The notes: generated from the letters alone by a model not told the origin. Positions 22,314 through 32,973 are shown, counted from the first letter of the stretch. The stretch is DNA of 54,810 bases from Limisphaerales bacterium (GCA_022616725.1 JAKEEH010000420.1:1-54810), one strand, 5' to 3'. Made by a program: numbers and translations.

Positions 22314-25244
22314 CTAGGGCGCGCTCAAGAACTCAAGCAAATCACTCATCTGTTCCAGCGACAATCCTTGCTCCAACCCCTCGGGCATCAGCGATTTTCC
22401 CAAGGGGGTCAGTCTGCGGACTTGCGCACGAATGAGCGTGGTCTCGACTCCGCCGCCCGCGGTCAGAGTGACACTACCGGGCGCGTCTCTCACCAGCAGT
22501 CCCGAAACTGTGTCGCCCTCGACGGTTTCCACCAGATAGTTCTGGAAGTTCGGCGCTGCCTCGCGATCCGGATCGATGATGTTCACCAGCAGCTTCTCCT
22601 TACCCGAAGCTTTCATCGTGGCGATGTCCGGACCCACAGCGAACCCTTCGGTCCCGGCCCGATGACAAGAGGCGCAGCGCTCCCGGTAAATCGCGGCCCC
22701 GCGTTTCGGATCGCCGGCGAGGCGCGTCGCAGGCATCAACCGCTCTACCACTGCCTCGCGTTCACGCTTTCCGGTGACGCTGAACAGTGTGCGCGCGAGT
22801 TGATAGACCGGCGGCTCGGGATGGTTGATGAGGAATTGCATCTGTTGGGGTGTCAAATAACTTTTGTCCAGCGCTTCGTTTGCAATCGCGTTCAGCACCG
22901 CGGAGGCCCATTCGCCACGCGAGAGCAGAAGCGTCATCGCTTCGAGGCGCGTGTCCGGTCCGAGCCTGTTCCAGATGGGGAGCAGCATCCCCGGCACATC
23001 GCGATTCCTGAATCGCCCCAGCGCCCGCACCGCCGCAGCTCGAATGTCAGGCAAAGGCGCGGTGAGCGCGTTCGACAGCGCCGGTTTGGCGAGATCAAAA
23101 TCGATGTGCGCAAGATACGCGACAGCATCCTTGCGCACAGTGATCGCCGCGGAATCTGAGTCGGCCGCTTGTAACGCGCGTTTGGCGAGGTGTTCGGCTG
23201 TGCGACGGTCAGTAAACGCAGCGAAAGTTTTGCCCGACCTATGCAGACCGGCCGCGAGAGTGTTAGCGATGGCAAATGGATTATCAGCGGTCCCAGTCAG
23301 GTATTGCAAGACGACCCGCACCGCTCCGGTTTGGCCTTGAGCTCCAATCAGCATGGCCAAATCGGGCAGCAATTCGGGGCGATGCGGCGCAACGAGGCGG
23401 AATACCTCGGCTGCCGTGGCCAAGCGCGTGGCGTCCGAGGTGTCGAGAGAACTTGATAAGGCAGCCCGCGCCCAACGGTCATCGGCATGATCGCGAAACA
23501 TTGCAGCGAGGACCGCGGGATCCGCGTCAAAAGCGCCGAGGGTGAATGCCAGTTGATAACGCACCTGCGCATTGGCGTCGCCCCTCATCTGCAAGACTTT
23601 GGCCGCGAGCGCCGGCTGGCTTTTCAGCATCGGCTCGCTGAGTCGAAGTGCGTGCTGGCGAACCTCCGGGGGCGCATCGTCCAAAGCGGACATCAGGTCC
23701 GCCGGGGTGAGCGCGCCCAACCCGTTCAATGCGTAAAGCGCGTGCAGACGGCCTTCGCTCGGTTTAGCGCCGCGCATGACCGCGCGCAACGCTGTGACCG
23801 CGCTGCGGTCCCGCCTTTCGTAGAGAAGCCGCGCGGCGGTGTCACGGCGCCAACCGTTCGGGTGCGTTAATGTCGCAGCCAATTGCTCCGTCGTTGCCGA
23901 ACTCAGGCGCGCCGGCCTTCCGCGCTGAAAGTTCGCGGGCACGATGCGGTAAATGCGTCCGCGGTCATTGCCGCTGTTCAGGTCAAGGTGTTTCTTGATC
24001 CCCGGCGGGAGCGACCATGGGTGTTCGATGACCTCGCGATACATATCGGCGAGGTAGAGGCAACCGTCGGGGCCGTTGGCGAACTGCACAGGCCGAAACC
24101 AATTGTCTTTCGAAGCAAGGAATTCGGTCTTCTGCTCGTCGGGTGCGCGTTCGGCCTGCAGCTCGACTCCGCTCTGACGCAGCTTCTTGCGATGCACGAG
24201 GTTGCTGCCGCAATCGCCAATAAAGGCATCCCCCACGTACTCGGGGCCGTAGGCGTCACCGCGGTAGATTGTCACGCCCGTCGCGCTGGTGAAATACCCG
24301 GAAGGCCGCCCGCCGCCTTCAATGGGCCCGGGCACTTTACCCGCGACACGCCACTGCGTGCGGATCACGCGCCAGGGTTCGTCCGGGCTGATGCGATAGA
24401 CTGGCGCCGCGCCGCCATCAACCGCGATATCCACCAGGGCGCGCGGCAGCGAGTAAACGTGATTCCGTTCCGCATAGCGCTCTTCATACATCACCGCCTG
24501 GATGTGGCTGCTGTTGCTGCAGACGAATTTGCGGCCGTGGTTGTCGAAGCTCAAGCCATGCTGGCTCCCGCCGGATTCGGCGCGGAAGTCGAGGGTGCGC
24601 GGATCAAATGAAAAATCGCGGCCGCGCAGGTTCACCGCGGGGGCGTCCGGCGCGTCGGGTCGGGTAATGGAGCCGCCATTGGGCCCGGTCGCGCCGTGGA
24701 TTCGGTTGTCGAGGCTCCAGTTAAAGCTGTTGGGCAGCGCCTGCACGTTCAGGCGTTCCGTGCCTTTGCCGAACCCGGTGAACACGACGCGGCGCTCATC
24801 CGCCTGGCCGTCGCCATCCGTATCTTTCAGGAAGAGGATGTCGGGCGACGCAGCAACGAAGACGCCACCGCCGTACGCAATGACGGCTGTTGGCCACGCC
24901 AGCTCTTCGGCAAAAACCGTGCTTATATCGAACCGCCCGTCATTGTCGCTGTCCTCCAACACCCGAATGCGCCCGAGGCGTTCGTCGCGGCGTTCGGAGT
25001 AATCGCGCATCTCGACGACGAACAAGCGCCCATCCTCGTCGAAGCACAGGGCCACCGGATCAAGCACCTGCGGTTCAGCGGCGGCGAGTTCGAGGCGAAA
25101 GCCGGGCCTGATTTGGAACGTTCCCAGTGCCTTATCAGGCTCGACCGGCGGTATTCTGGGCAGATCGGTCGCGGCCGCTTCGGGCTCCGCGCCAGATGCC
25201 GACACCGCAAATAGAATGGCTATAAGCCCAGAGAAAGGACGCAT
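22314..25244 (-). CDS. PVC-type heme-binding CxxCH protein (beta-propeller, HEAT repeats, cytochrome-like C-terminus)
   Basis: A 976-residue exported protein started at the Met at 25244 (MRPFSGLIAILFAVSASG), giving a clean signal peptide; the frame extends to 25388 without sense. Residues about 50-430 are a beta-propeller of the PVC 'membrane-bound dehydrogenase' type (FQIRPGFRLELAAAEPQV, LFVVEMRDYSERRDERLGRI, DGCLYLADMYREVIEHPWSLP). The middle has helical HEAT-like repeats, and near residue 857 comes the heme c site CASCHRAG in a mono-heme domain with GPDIATM. These proteins are typical of Planctomycetes and Verrucomicrobia and are thought to oxidise sugars in the periplasm; substrate unknown. 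A second member lies at 41585-44707. Confidence 0.85.
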   Translation of the reverse strand: MRPFSGLIAILFAVSASGAEPEAAATDLPRIPPVEPDKALGTFQIRPGFRLELAAAEPQVLDPVALCFDEDGRLFVVEMRDYSERRDERLGRIRVLEDSDNDGRFDISTVFAEELAWPTAVIAYGGGVFVAASPDILFLKDTDGDGQADERRVVFTGFGKGTERLNVQALPNSFNWSLDNRIHGATGPNGGSITRPDAPDAPAVNLRGRDFSFDPRTLDFRAESGGSQHGLSFDNHGRKFVCSNSSHIQAVMYEERYAERNHVYSLPRALVDIAVDGGAAPVYRISPDEPWRVIRTQWRVAGKVPGPIEGGGRPSGYFTSATGVTIYRGDAYGPEYVGDAFIGDCGSNLVHRKKLRQSGVELQAERAPDEQKTEFLASKDNWFRPVQFANGPDGCLYLADMYREVIEHPWSLPPGIKKHLDLNSGNDRGRIYRIVPANFQRGRPARLSSATTEQLAATLTHPNGWRRDTAARLLYERRDRSAVTALRAVMRGAKPSEGRLHALYALNGLGALTPADLMSALDDAPPEVRQHALRLSEPMLKSQPALAAKVLQMRGDANAQVRYQLAFTLGAFDADPAVLAAMFRDHADDRWARAALSSSLDTSDATRLATAAEVFRLVAPHRPELLPDLAMLIGAQGQTGAVRVVLQYLTGTADNPFAIANTLAAGLHRSGKTFAAFTDRRTAEHLAKRALQAADSDSAAITVRKDAVAYLAHIDFDLAKPALSNALTAPLPDIRAAAVRALGRFRNRDVPGMLLPIWNRLGPDTRLEAMTLLLSRGEWASAVLNAIANEALDKSYLTPQQMQFLINHPEPPVYQLARTLFSVTGKREREAVVERLMPATRLAGDPKRGAAIYRERCASCHRAGTEGFAVGPDIATMKASGKEKLLVNIIDPDREAAPNFQNYLVETVEGDTVSGLLVRDAPGSVTLTAGGGVETTLIRAQVRRLTPLGKSLMPEGLEQGLSLEQMSDLLEFLSAP

Positions 25245-25429
25245 CGAAACGAATTTACGAACTTCAGGAGACAAAGGCGAAACTCGTTTTGTGAAATCAC
25301 TGCACCGGACTAATATGGTGGGGTGAAGTGGTCTTAAGGTGTTCGCGTTCGGCCTGGAGGCATCCTCTCCCACACGGCGCGCCCGCATTCGAGGGGGTTG
25401 ATGACGACGGAGCCCACAAAAGGCTCCGT

Positions 25430-25565
25430 TGAATCGTAAAATCGTTGAACCGTTGAATCGGGTGGAGCCGCGGCAGGAGGTGTTAAAGGGTTAAAGGGTT
25501 GAAGGGGGCGGATTAAGCGTTGAATGCGTTGAATCGTTGAATCGTTGAACCGTCGAATCGGGCGG
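25430..25565. repeat. GTTGAA/GTTAAA oligomer repeat tract
   Basis: Dense 'gttgaatc', 'gttgaacc' and 'gttaaagg' units. The tract runs into the 3' end of the HTH-protein gene and supplies its C-terminal residues (TVQRFNDSTHSTLNPPP). A 'ccacagagctcacagagcgcacgg'-type unit lies at 25698-25725 in the same gene. Confidence 0.6.
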
Positions 25566-26093
25566 CGACGGGAGTTGATTGGCCGTCGGAAAATCGAACG
25601 ACTCGGGCTTGGGTTGTTGTAAGTCGTTGGTAATCAAGGGGCCAGCAGGTTCGCTTTCCGTGAATCGTTCGGTTTTGTTCGGTTTTTCGGAGGCCGGTTG
25701 AACCACAGAGCTCACAGAGCGCACGGAGGTCTGAGTTCGGGAGGGAGTGCCCATGAGGATCGCGCGGAGGCGGAAGTATTCGCGGCGGCTCTCGCGCAGG
25801 ATGGCAAAGGCGTCGCGCAGGCTGTAGTGATCGAGGGTGAACTGGTTGATGCGATGTTTGCAATCCTTCATGAAACAGGCCAGGTCGGTGAGTTGGTCTT
25901 CGATGCGCTCGCCCCATTCGGCTTCGGTCTCTTCCCATTTTAGGCGGCGGAGGCGGGCGATGTCGTCGGCGCGTTCGTCCTCCCAGTGGTGAAGGGTGGA
26001 TTTGGCGACGCCGAGTTGCTCGGAAATTTGGCCGAAGCTTTGGCCGGCGGCGCGGAGTTCTACAAATTTGTCTTTGGTTTCGTTGTTATGCAT
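25491..26093 (-). CDS. small helix-turn-helix protein with repeat-derived tail
   Basis: A 200-residue protein whose first 60 residues are a transposase/terminase-small-subunit-like HTH: KDKFVELRAAGQSFGQISEQLGVAKSTLHHWE. The next part is a helical, charged segment with aromatic/Arg patches (REYFRLRAILMG). From about residue 123 on the sequence is disordered and is encoded by intergenic repeats: RSVSSVVQPASE by a CACAGAG-type unit and the final TVQRFNDSTHSTL by GTTGAA units. The HTH points to a DNA-binding protein. I do not know the target. It stands alone between repeat tracts. Confidence 0.6.
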   Translation of the reverse strand: MHNNETKDKFVELRAAGQSFGQISEQLGVAKSTLHHWEDERADDIARLRRLKWEETEAEWGERIEDQLTDLACFMKDCKHRINQFTLDHYSLRDAFAILRESRREYFRLRAILMGTPSRTQTSVRSVSSVVQPASEKPNKTERFTESEPAGPLITNDLQQPKPESFDFPTANQLPSPPDSTVQRFNDSTHSTLNPPPSTL

Positions 26094-26434
26094 ATACGGT
26101 CAGTTATTTCACCGCAGAGCACGCGGGAGGACGCAGAGTTGAAAAGGCTGTAAACACGAGGTGTTTTGCGTCTCACCCGGTCTGCTGCGGTGTGAATTTT
26201 CTCGTGTTCACGCGGGAAAGATAGGCGAGGGGTGTGACAACGGTATGTCAGCAGCGATTTTAGAAAATTTCGAGGGTTTGGAGGGAGTTGGCATGGAAGT
26301 TGAAAAGAAGGAGGGGGTGGAGAGGCATAGTGTGTTATGGCGTTTTGGTGGCGGGTCAGCGTAGCCGAGGATCAACCCCTCGTCGGGCTGCGAGCTTGCG
26401 TTTATGAGCCGAATCTGCGATGCAGAGTGCATCC
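26094..26434. other. gap with a CACAGAG-type repeat unit, no gene recognised
   Basis: At about 26105-26145 there is a 'caccgcagagcacgcgggaggacgcagag' type unit, matching the family seen elsewhere. The rest holds only short frames of low plausibility (for example 26161-26364). The promoter of radC must lie here, but I see no strong -35/-10 pair. Confidence 0.35.
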
Positions 26435-27145
26435 ATGAGCAGTGGCGTTCTCATCAAGGAATTACCCGATCACGAACGGCCGCGGGAAAAACTCGCCGCG
26501 CGGGGCGCTGAGGCGCTCGGAAACCAGGAATTGATCGCCATTCTTCTTCGCACCGGGACTAAAGGCTCTTCGGCCATTCACGTCGCGCAGGAACTGCTCG
26601 CGCGTTTCAAAACCCTTGAGAACCTCGCCCGGGCTTCCCTCGAAGAATTGAGTGAGATTAGAGGCATGGGCCGCGACAAGGCCATCGCGCTCAAAAGCGC
26701 TTTTACGCTGGCCCGGCGCATGGCCCATGAATTGCGGAATGAAAGTCCATTGTTGGATACGCCGGAGCGCATTGCCGATTTGCTGCGGGAAGAAGTTCGA
26801 CTGGACAGCGTCGAGCGTTTCCACGTCATACTGCTGAATACGCGACGCCGCTTAATCCGCGTGGAGAACCTTTCGCATGGGACCCTGGACAGTTTGCTCG
26901 TTCACCCGCGGGAAGTGTTTCGTTCGGCGATCGCGGCGAATGCCTCGGCGCTTGTTTTGGCGCACAATCATCCGAGCGGCGATCCGACACCGTCCGATTC
27001 GGACATCAAAGTGACGCGCGACCTGATTCGCGCGGGGCAACTGCTGAAAATCGAGGTGCTCGATCATATCATCATCGGCCGCGCGTCGCAGGAGCGGTCG
27101 AAGGACTTCGTTTCACTGCGCGAGCTCGGTTATTTTTATACATGA
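26435..27145 (+). CDS. radC: RadC-family JAB/MPN+ domain protein
   Basis: A 236-residue protein of normal RadC length, started at the ATG at 26435 (a Met five residues earlier is possible). The N-terminal part has helix-hairpin-helix motifs (LGNQELIAILLRTGTKGSSA, LSEIRGMGRDKAIAL). The C-terminal JAB domain has the zinc motif HNHPSGDPTPSDSD, and an upstream conserved E in LREEVRLDSVERFHVILLN. RadC's cellular role is still uncertain; once linked to DNA repair, it is better viewed as a JAMM-type protein. It overlaps lpxA by four bases. Confidence 0.9.
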   Translation: MSSGVLIKELPDHERPREKLAARGAEALGNQELIAILLRTGTKGSSAIHVAQELLARFKTLENLARASLEELSEIRGMGRDKAIALKSAFTLARRMAHELRNESPLLDTPERIADLLREEVRLDSVERFHVILLNTRRRLIRVENLSHGTLDSLLVHPREVFRSAIAANASALVLAHNHPSGDPTPSDSDIKVTRDLIRAGQLLKIEVLDHIIIGRASQERSKDFVSLRELGYFYT

Positions 27146-27960
27146 TCCACTCGACGGCCGTGATTCACCCGCGCGCTCAAGTGGATTCATCCACGCGGGT
27201 CGGTCCGTACGCGGTGATCGACGCGGACGTGATTGTGGGGCCGCAATGTGAAATCGGTCCGCATGTCCACTTGACGGGGCTGACCAGAATTGGCGCGCGC
27301 AACCGTTTTCACGCTGGTTGCGTCATCGGGGACGCCCCGCAAGACCTGAAATATCAGGGGGAGCCGACGGGGCTTCGAATCGGCGACGATAACGTTTTTC
27401 GAGAGCACGTGACGGTGCATCGTTCCAGCAAAGCCGGCGAAGAGACGGTGGTAGGCAACTCCAACTTCCTCATGGCCGGCAGTCACGTCGGGCACAATGT
27501 CATGCTGGGCAACTACGTGATCCTCGCCAACGGCGCCCTTTTAGGTGGATATGTGTCAGTGCAGGACCGCGCGGTGATCTCGGGAACTTGCCTGGTGCAC
27601 CAATTCACGCGGATCGGAACGTTGGCCATGATGCAAGGCGGTTCGGGTGTCAGCAAAGACCTGCCGCCTTTTACAATCGCTCGTGGCAACAACCGCATCT
27701 GCGGCTTGAATATAATTGGCTTGCGCCGTGCCGGCATTGCCCCGGAAATCCGTCTTGAACTGAGGAAGCTGTATCTCCATCTCTTTCGCAGCGGCAAGAA
27801 GCTGCGCGCGGCCGTGGAAGAAGCGCGTGAATGGTGCAGCAGCCCCTTGTCGATCCAATTGCTTGACTTCGTCGCAGCGGCAAAACGCGGTGTCTGCCGT
27901 GATGTCAGCAGCCGCGACGATCTGGACGATCCTGACGATCCTGAGGCTGGCATTGACTAA
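27142..27960 (+). CDS. lpxA: acyl-ACP--UDP-N-acetylglucosamine O-acyltransferase
   Basis: A 272-residue left-handed beta-helix enzyme, first step of lipid A synthesis: it moves a hydroxyacyl chain from ACP to UDP-GlcNAc. Hexapeptide repeats run from VIHPRAQVDSSTRVG onward, with the diagnostic HVTVHRSS stretch and the catalytic histidine at H118 (SHVGHNVMLGN). The C-terminal helical part (RRAGIAPEIRLELRKLYLHLF) is typical. It implies an outer membrane with LPS. It overlaps radC and precedes recA by 30 bases on the same strand. The usual neighbours lpxD, fabZ and lpxB are not here. Confidence 0.92.
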   Translation: MIHSTAVIHPRAQVDSSTRVGPYAVIDADVIVGPQCEIGPHVHLTGLTRIGARNRFHAGCVIGDAPQDLKYQGEPTGLRIGDDNVFREHVTVHRSSKAGEETVVGNSNFLMAGSHVGHNVMLGNYVILANGALLGGYVSVQDRAVISGTCLVHQFTRIGTLAMMQGGSGVSKDLPPFTIARGNNRICGLNIIGLRRAGIAPEIRLELRKLYLHLFRSGKKLRAAVEEAREWCSSPLSIQLLDFVAAAKRGVCRDVSSRDDLDDPDDPEAGID

Positions 27961-27990
27961 CGCAATCCGCATCGATTAAAACAACCCATT

Positions 27991-29070
27991 ATGCCTCCCA
28001 AAACCATCGAAAAACCTGTCGAGAAAGGGCCTGCCGAAAGACCGCCAAACCTCGCGCGCAACCGCGAATTGGAGGCCGCCATTTCCAGCATCACTAAAAC
28101 CTACGGTGAAGGCAGCATCATGCGCCTCGGCGATGCGCGAGCCCTCCGCCAAATTGAAGTCATCCCCACCGGCGCTCTCGCGGTCGATCTGGCGCTGGGC
28201 GTCGGCGGCTTGCCGCGTGGACGGGTGGTCGAAATTTTCGGGCCGGAATCTTCCGGCAAAACGACGTTGATGCTTCACGTGATCGCCAACGCGCAAAAGG
28301 CGGGAGGGCTGGCTGCATTCATTGACGCCGAACATGCTCTCGACCCGGCCTACGCGAAAAAGCTCGGGGTTAATCTCGACGACCTGCTCGTTTCGCAACC
28401 GGACAGCGGTGAAGAAGCGTTGTCAATCTGCGAAACCCTGGCCCGCTCCAATGCTCTCGATGTGATTGTCATCGATTCGGTCGCGGCCCTGGTTCCGAAA
28501 TCCGAACTCGAAGGCGAGATGGGCATGGCCACGATGGGCATGCAGGCGCGCCTCATGAGCCAGGCCTTGCGCAAGCTCACCTCCATCCTGGCGAAAGCCA
28601 AGACGACCTGCATTTTCACGAATCAACTCCGGGAAAAAGTTGGCGTGATGTTCGGCAATCCGGAGACGACGCCAGGCGGCAAGGCGCTCAAATTCTACGC
28701 CAGCATCCGCCTTGATATCCGGCGCAAGGAAACGATCAAAGACACGGCTGGCAATGCCATTGGCAACCAGGTCAAGGTCAAAATTGTCAAGAACAAAGTC
28801 GCTCCGCCGTTCGCGGAGGCCGAGTTCGAAATCCTGTACAACCACGGCATCAACAAGGAAGGCAGCATCCTCGATGTAGGCGTGCAGCACGGGGTCATCG
28901 AGAAGAAAGGCGCCTGGCTGCAGTTCAACGGCGAACTGATCGGACAGGGCAAGGAGGCGGCCCGGGAGGCGCTGGCAGAAAAGCCGGAATTGGCGAAGAA
29001 AATAGTCGATGCGATTATGGCGAAACGCGCCGTTCCGGTCGAAAGCGGCAACGGCAAAGCCAGCCGGTAA
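27991..29070 (+). CDS. recA: recombinase RecA
   Basis: A 359-residue RecA. Walker A is GPESSGKTT at 84-92, then the conserved [14 protein letters not shown], the [22 protein letters not shown] loop L1 region (read in two parts), Walker B in [15 protein letters not shown], and the [29 protein letters not shown] stretch of L2 and downstream (read in parts). It drives homologous recombination and SOS induction. An N-terminal extension of about 20 residues precedes the normal core. It ends convergent with the phosphorelay operon, 15 bases from its last gene. No LexA-box-like site was evident in the short leader. Confidence 0.96.
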   Translation: MPPKTIEKPVEKGPAERPPNLARNRELEAAISSITKTYGEGSIMRLGDARALRQIEVIPTGALAVDLALGVGGLPRGRVVEIFGPESSGKTTLMLHVIANAQKAGGLAAFIDAEHALDPAYAKKLGVNLDDLLVSQPDSGEEALSICETLARSNALDVIVIDSVAALVPKSELEGEMGMATMGMQARLMSQALRKLTSILAKAKTTCIFTNQLREKVGVMFGNPETTPGGKALKFYASIRLDIRRKETIKDTAGNAIGNQVKVKIVKNKVAPPFAEAEFEILYNHGINKEGSILDVGVQHGVIEKKGAWLQFNGELIGQGKEAAREALAEKPELAKKIVDAIMAKRAVPVESGNGKASR

Positions 29071-29085
29071 AAGCTACCTTCGAAG

Positions 29086-30393
29086 CTACGCCGCGACCGC
29101 CGTCGCGTGGCCTTTGCCTTTCATCAAACGGCTGCGCAGAACGTAGGTCAGCGCCTTGACGCTCAGTTCGATAAACATAAAAGGCTTGGCGATCAGGTCC
29201 GTGCCGCCGCTGAGGCTCGAACGCGCGCGGCTCTTGAAATCTGTCAGGCTCGTCACGAATATAATGGGCGTGTTCTTGCACGTCGGCAGCGCTCGGATTT
29301 TTGTGCAGAGCTCGAACCCGTCCATCCCCGGCATCTGCACGTCGAGAAAGATGAGATCATAAAAGTTTTCGCCCGCCAGATTCAGCGCGACCTGCGGCTC
29401 CTCGACGCTGATCGATTTCAGGTTTGCTTTCTCCAGCGCATACGTGACAGCACGGCGCGAGAGAATCTCATCGTCCACCACGAGGATATTGACCGGGGTG
29501 CCGCTGAGCAGGTCAGCGCCGCTTCCCCGCGTGATCAACTCCCCGACAAAATCGATCGAGTGTGCCACTGTCCGCAAGGTTGAGGCATTGATGTTTTTGG
29601 GTTTCTCGAACAATTCCTTGAGCAACACTTCAAGCGCCGCCGCCATCTGCGAAATGTCATGCAGGCCAGCGAGCCCGGCGCTGCCCGTCAGCGCATGGAT
29701 CTTCCGATACAGCTCCAGCACCAGCGGCAGTCGCGCGGAATCGTCGGCAGCCTTGGTAAAGTCCTGCATCCCCCTGCGAAGCTGTGCCAGCGTGTCCGGA
29801 GCCGTATTGAGGAAGGTTTGCAGGAGATCGGCCTGAAACTTCAAATCCCCCTCATCCTGCGGTGGCGGCAGCTGGACAAGATTCGACACCGGCGTGTTGC
29901 GTGACCCCGTTCCATGAAAAGGCTCCTCGACTTCGCCCGGGACCACGCCTCGTTCGACGGCGGGATCGTTTTCCGCAGGTGGCGAGGGTGGCGTGGGCGC
30001 GGCTGCCGCCACCGGAGGCATGGACGAATAGGAAAGAGCGTTCTGAATCGCCTCGATGATCTGCCGGGGGGTCAGAGTTGCCTTGTTGAACACCTGCGTC
30101 GCCCCGGCCTGGAACGATTCATGGATCATGTTCGGCACGTAGGCGTTTGTGAAGACGATGACGGGCGTCTGCGCAAATTTCCCCTGGGCGCGGATCTTCT
30201 TGAGGATCTCGACGCCGTTCATTTTGGGCAGCATCAAATCGAGCAGCACCGCATCCGGCTTGAACTCGTGAATGCGATAGAAGCCGCTCTGCCCGTCCGG
30301 CGCGATCTCGACTTCATAGCCTTCCTTCTCGAGGCGCGTCTGGTAGATATGCGCTACGATCGGGTCATCTTCGACGATAAGTATCTTTTTCAT
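29086..30393 (-). CDS. REC-Hpt-REC response regulator
   Basis: A 435-residue signalling protein with two receiver domains and an Hpt domain between them. REC1 starts KKILIVEDD with phospho-acceptor D52 (LLDLMLPKMNG). Hpt centres on H233 in LYRKIHALTGSAGLAGL. REC2 starts VNILVVDDE with D351 (FLDVQMPGMDG) and the conserved K in LIAKPF. A proline-rich linker (PTPPSPPAENDPA) joins REC1 to Hpt. There is no DNA-binding or enzymatic output domain. It is the last gene of the minus-strand phosphorelay, 12 bases after the second hybrid kinase. It may store or route phosphate; the downstream target is unknown. Confidence 0.88.
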   Translation of the reverse strand: MKKILIVEDDPIVAHIYQTRLEKEGYEVEIAPDGQSGFYRIHEFKPDAVLLDLMLPKMNGVEILKKIRAQGKFAQTPVIVFTNAYVPNMIHESFQAGATQVFNKATLTPRQIIEAIQNALSYSSMPPVAAAAPTPPSPPAENDPAVERGVVPGEVEEPFHGTGSRNTPVSNLVQLPPPQDEGDLKFQADLLQTFLNTAPDTLAQLRRGMQDFTKAADDSARLPLVLELYRKIHALTGSAGLAGLHDISQMAAALEVLLKELFEKPKNINASTLRTVAHSIDFVGELITRGSGADLLSGTPVNILVVDDEILSRRAVTYALEKANLKSISVEEPQVALNLAGENFYDLIFLDVQMPGMDGFELCTKIRALPTCKNTPIIFVTSLTDFKSRARSSLSGGTDLIAKPFMFIELSVKALTYVLRSRLMKGKGHATAVAA

Positions 30394-30405
30394 GTCAGTG
30401 TTGGG

Positions 30406-32973
30406 CTAAGCGGCGGAAAGAAGTGTGGAATGATCCTGGATAAATCGTTGGATCCGTTCGAATTCCCGGGCAATCGTCTCCAGCAGCGCGGGACCCTCGC
30501 TCAGCTTGCCCTCGCCCGCCAGTTGCTCGAGCCGGCGCAGCGGCGGCACAATCGTGACCATTCCACAGGTCGAGCTCGCGCCAGCGCAGCTATGAGCGAC
30601 TCGGTTGACCTGCGTCGCGTCACCTCGTTTGACCGCCTCGCGCAGTTGTTCAATTTGTTGCGTCGTCTGTTTCACATACAATCCAACCAATTCGTGCAGG
30701 CCATCGGCCATGTCTCCCGAAAATTCAATCAGCCGCTCCAAATCCACCGGGGGCTCGTCTCCGGAAACCTTCGTCACAGCCACGGCAGGTTTGGTCATTG
30801 TGTCGGCTTTTGGCCCGCTATCGCTCACCAGTTCCGCGCCAATTCTCTCAATGGCTGCCTGTAATCCTTCCGGGCGCACCGGCTTGGGCAAATAATCGTC
30901 CATGCCCGCTGCCACGCATTTCTCCCGATCGCCGTGCATCGCATTTGCCGTCATCGCGACGATCATGATTCGCCGGTGGAAATTCCCCGGCGCTGAGGCA
31001 TCCTTTTGCCGCAGCCGGATCCGGCGCGTGGCCTCAAGTCCATCCAGTTCCGGCATTTGCACATCCATGAAAATCACGTCATACGGCTGCCTTTCCAGGG
31101 CGCCGATAACTTCGAGGCCATTATTTGCTATATCGGCATTATAGCCCATTTGGTGAAGCAGCCGGGATGCTACCTTCTGATTGATGACATTGTCGTCGGC
31201 CAACAGCACTTTTAGCGGCAACCGCGTGGCCAACGATGCGTCCAGCTTCCTGGCCGGGCTCGTCTTGGGCGTGGGCGGCTTCGTCCCGGAGGCAGTCTGC
31301 AGAAAAGCCCCCTGCAACTGCGCCGGCTTTACGGGCTTGCTCACGCAGCTCGTGTTGGATTCAAACTCTGATTTGCACCCGACCGAACTCAGCACCACCA
31401 CGTGTGCCGATTTTGTATTCGGCAACTGCCGCAATTCACTTAACAGCGACGCCGCTTCCCCATTCGGCAACTGCTGGTCCAGCAATACCACGTCCACCGA
31501 ATCGGAACGGCACTGCGTCAATGCCTCCACCCCATTGGCGGCTTCTCGCGGCTGCATCCCCCATTTGTTCGTCAGCCGGCCCAAAAGGTGGCGGTGCAAC
31601 GGATTATCCTCGATGATCACCACTTTCAATCCTGCCAATTCGGGCCGCGCATCGAACAGGCTCGACTGCACGGGGGTGGACTGCAGGGGCAGAACAAAAT
31701 GAAACGTGGACCCCTGGCCAGACACGCTTTCGACCCACATTCGCCCATGCATCAGCTCGACCAAACCTTTGCTGATCGCCAGGCCCAGGCCCGTCCCGCC
31801 GTACTGCCGCTCCACAGAGCCGTCGGCTTGTGAAAAGCTCTGGAACAAGCGGTGCAATTTCTCCGGCCGTATTCCGATTCCGGTGTCCCGGACAGACAGG
31901 TGCACTTCCCACCAGGGCGCCGTCATTTCCACAGTATTGGAGAGAAGCGGAGGGCGGTTTGGCGGTGGATGGGCCAGCGGCTGCGACTGGACATTGACGA
32001 ACACATCTCCCTCCGACGTGAATTTGATGGCGTTGCCGATGAGATTCACCAGGATTTGCCGCAGCCGCGTCGCGTCGCCAATGACCTGGACGGGATTGCG
32101 TTCGTCCATCTCGTACCAGAGATCGAGCCGCTTTTCCGCAGCCTTCGACGCCAGCAAATCCAGTGACGCCTCGATGCAGAGCCGCACATCAAACGGGCGC
32201 TGTTCCAGTTCGAGCTTGCCGGATTCGATCTTCGAGAAATTCAGGATGTCATTGATAATCGTCAGCAGTGATTCGCCGCTGGCGCGAATGGTCTCGACGA
32301 AGTCGCGTTGCTCGGGCTGCAATTCGGTTTGCAGCAACAGCCCCGTCATCGCAATGACCCCGTTCATGGGCGTGCGAATCTCGTGGCTCATGTTGGCGAG
32401 GAATTCGGCCTTGGCCCGCGCCGTCACTTCTGCGGCGGCTCGCGCCTTCTCCAGGTCCCGGTTGGCGCGGGTTAGTTCGTTCTGCAACCGCCTGGTCTTG
32501 AGGATAGAGCGCACTCGGGCGCGCAGTTCCACGGGCTCGAACGGCTTGGTCACGTAATCCACGACGCCCAGGTCAAAACTGCGCAGCTTGTCCTCTGTGC
32601 TGTTCCAAGCCGTAATGACCACCACCGGGATATCCCTCGCCGCCGAATCGCCCTTGAGCACCTCGAGCAATTTCAGCCCGTTGAGGCCTGGCAGCCCAAG
32701 GTCCAACAGGATCAGGTCATAATTGGTTCGAGCGAGGGCTTCGGTCGCTGTACGGCCGTCGGCCACCCCGGTAACGCATAGGCCGTCCTCCCGAAGCGCC
32801 GGAGAAAGGATTTCGACCACCTCCAGATCATCTTCGATCAAGAGCACCTGAGCGGCTCCCCCCGAGGTTGTGCCTGGGGCAATGGCCACCCCCCGGCCCT
32901 CGGAGGACTCCGGTTCCGACGCGTCATTTTTGTAGTTCGGCAACAAGTGCGGTTTCCACCCGGTGGAACTCAC
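30406..32973 (-). CDS. hybrid sensor kinase REC-HisKA-HATPase-REC-REC-Hpt
   Basis: An 855-residue cytoplasmic hybrid kinase. REC1: VLLIEDD, D91 in [11 protein letters not shown]. His[13 protein letters not shown] with H197. HATPase: [14 protein letters not shown] and [15 protein letters not shown]2: [15 protein letters not shown] with LLDQQLP. REC3: [15 protein letters not shown] with [12 protein letters not shown]-terminal Hpt has [13 protein letters not shown], with a cysteine-altered version of the usual HxLKGxS. No transmembrane segment is seen, so its input comes through REC1 or a partner. The start at 32973 overlaps the upstream kinase gene by 50 bases; a GTG at 32889 is an alternative. 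Confidence 0.9.
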   Translation of the reverse strand: MSSTGWKPHLLPNYKNDASEPESSEGRGVAIAPGTTSGGAAQVLLIEDDLEVVEILSPALREDGLCVTGVADGRTATEALARTNYDLILLDLGLPGLNGLKLLEVLKGDSAARDIPVVVITAWNSTEDKLRSFDLGVVDYVTKPFEPVELRARVRSILKTRRLQNELTRANRDLEKARAAAEVTARAKAEFLANMSHEIRTPMNGVIAMTGLLLQTELQPEQRDFVETIRASGESLLTIINDILNFSKIESGKLELEQRPFDVRLCIEASLDLLASKAAEKRLDLWYEMDERNPVQVIGDATRLRQILVNLIGNAIKFTSEGDVFVNVQSQPLAHPPPNRPPLLSNTVEMTAPWWEVHLSVRDTGIGIRPEKLHRLFQSFSQADGSVERQYGGTGLGLAISKGLVELMHGRMWVESVSGQGSTFHFVLPLQSTPVQSSLFDARPELAGLKVVIIEDNPLHRHLLGRLTNKWGMQPREAANGVEALTQCRSDSVDVVLLDQQLPNGEAASLLSELRQLPNTKSAHVVVLSSVGCKSEFESNTSCVSKPVKPAQLQGAFLQTASGTKPPTPKTSPARKLDASLATRLPLKVLLADDNVINQKVASRLLHQMGYNADIANNGLEVIGALERQPYDVIFMDVQMPELDGLEATRRIRLRQKDASAPGNFHRRIMIVAMTANAMHGDREKCVAAGMDDYLPKPVRPEGLQAAIERIGAELVSDSGPKADTMTKPAVAVTKVSGDEPPVDLERLIEFSGDMADGLHELVGLYVKQTTQQIEQLREAVKRGDATQVNRVAHSCAGASSTCGMVTIVPPLRRLEQLAGEGKLSEGPALLETIAREFERIQRFIQDHSTLLSAA

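Noticed and set aside
25430-25565. CRISPR array
   Set aside because: The units are 7-8 bases, irregular, and without spacers of constant length.
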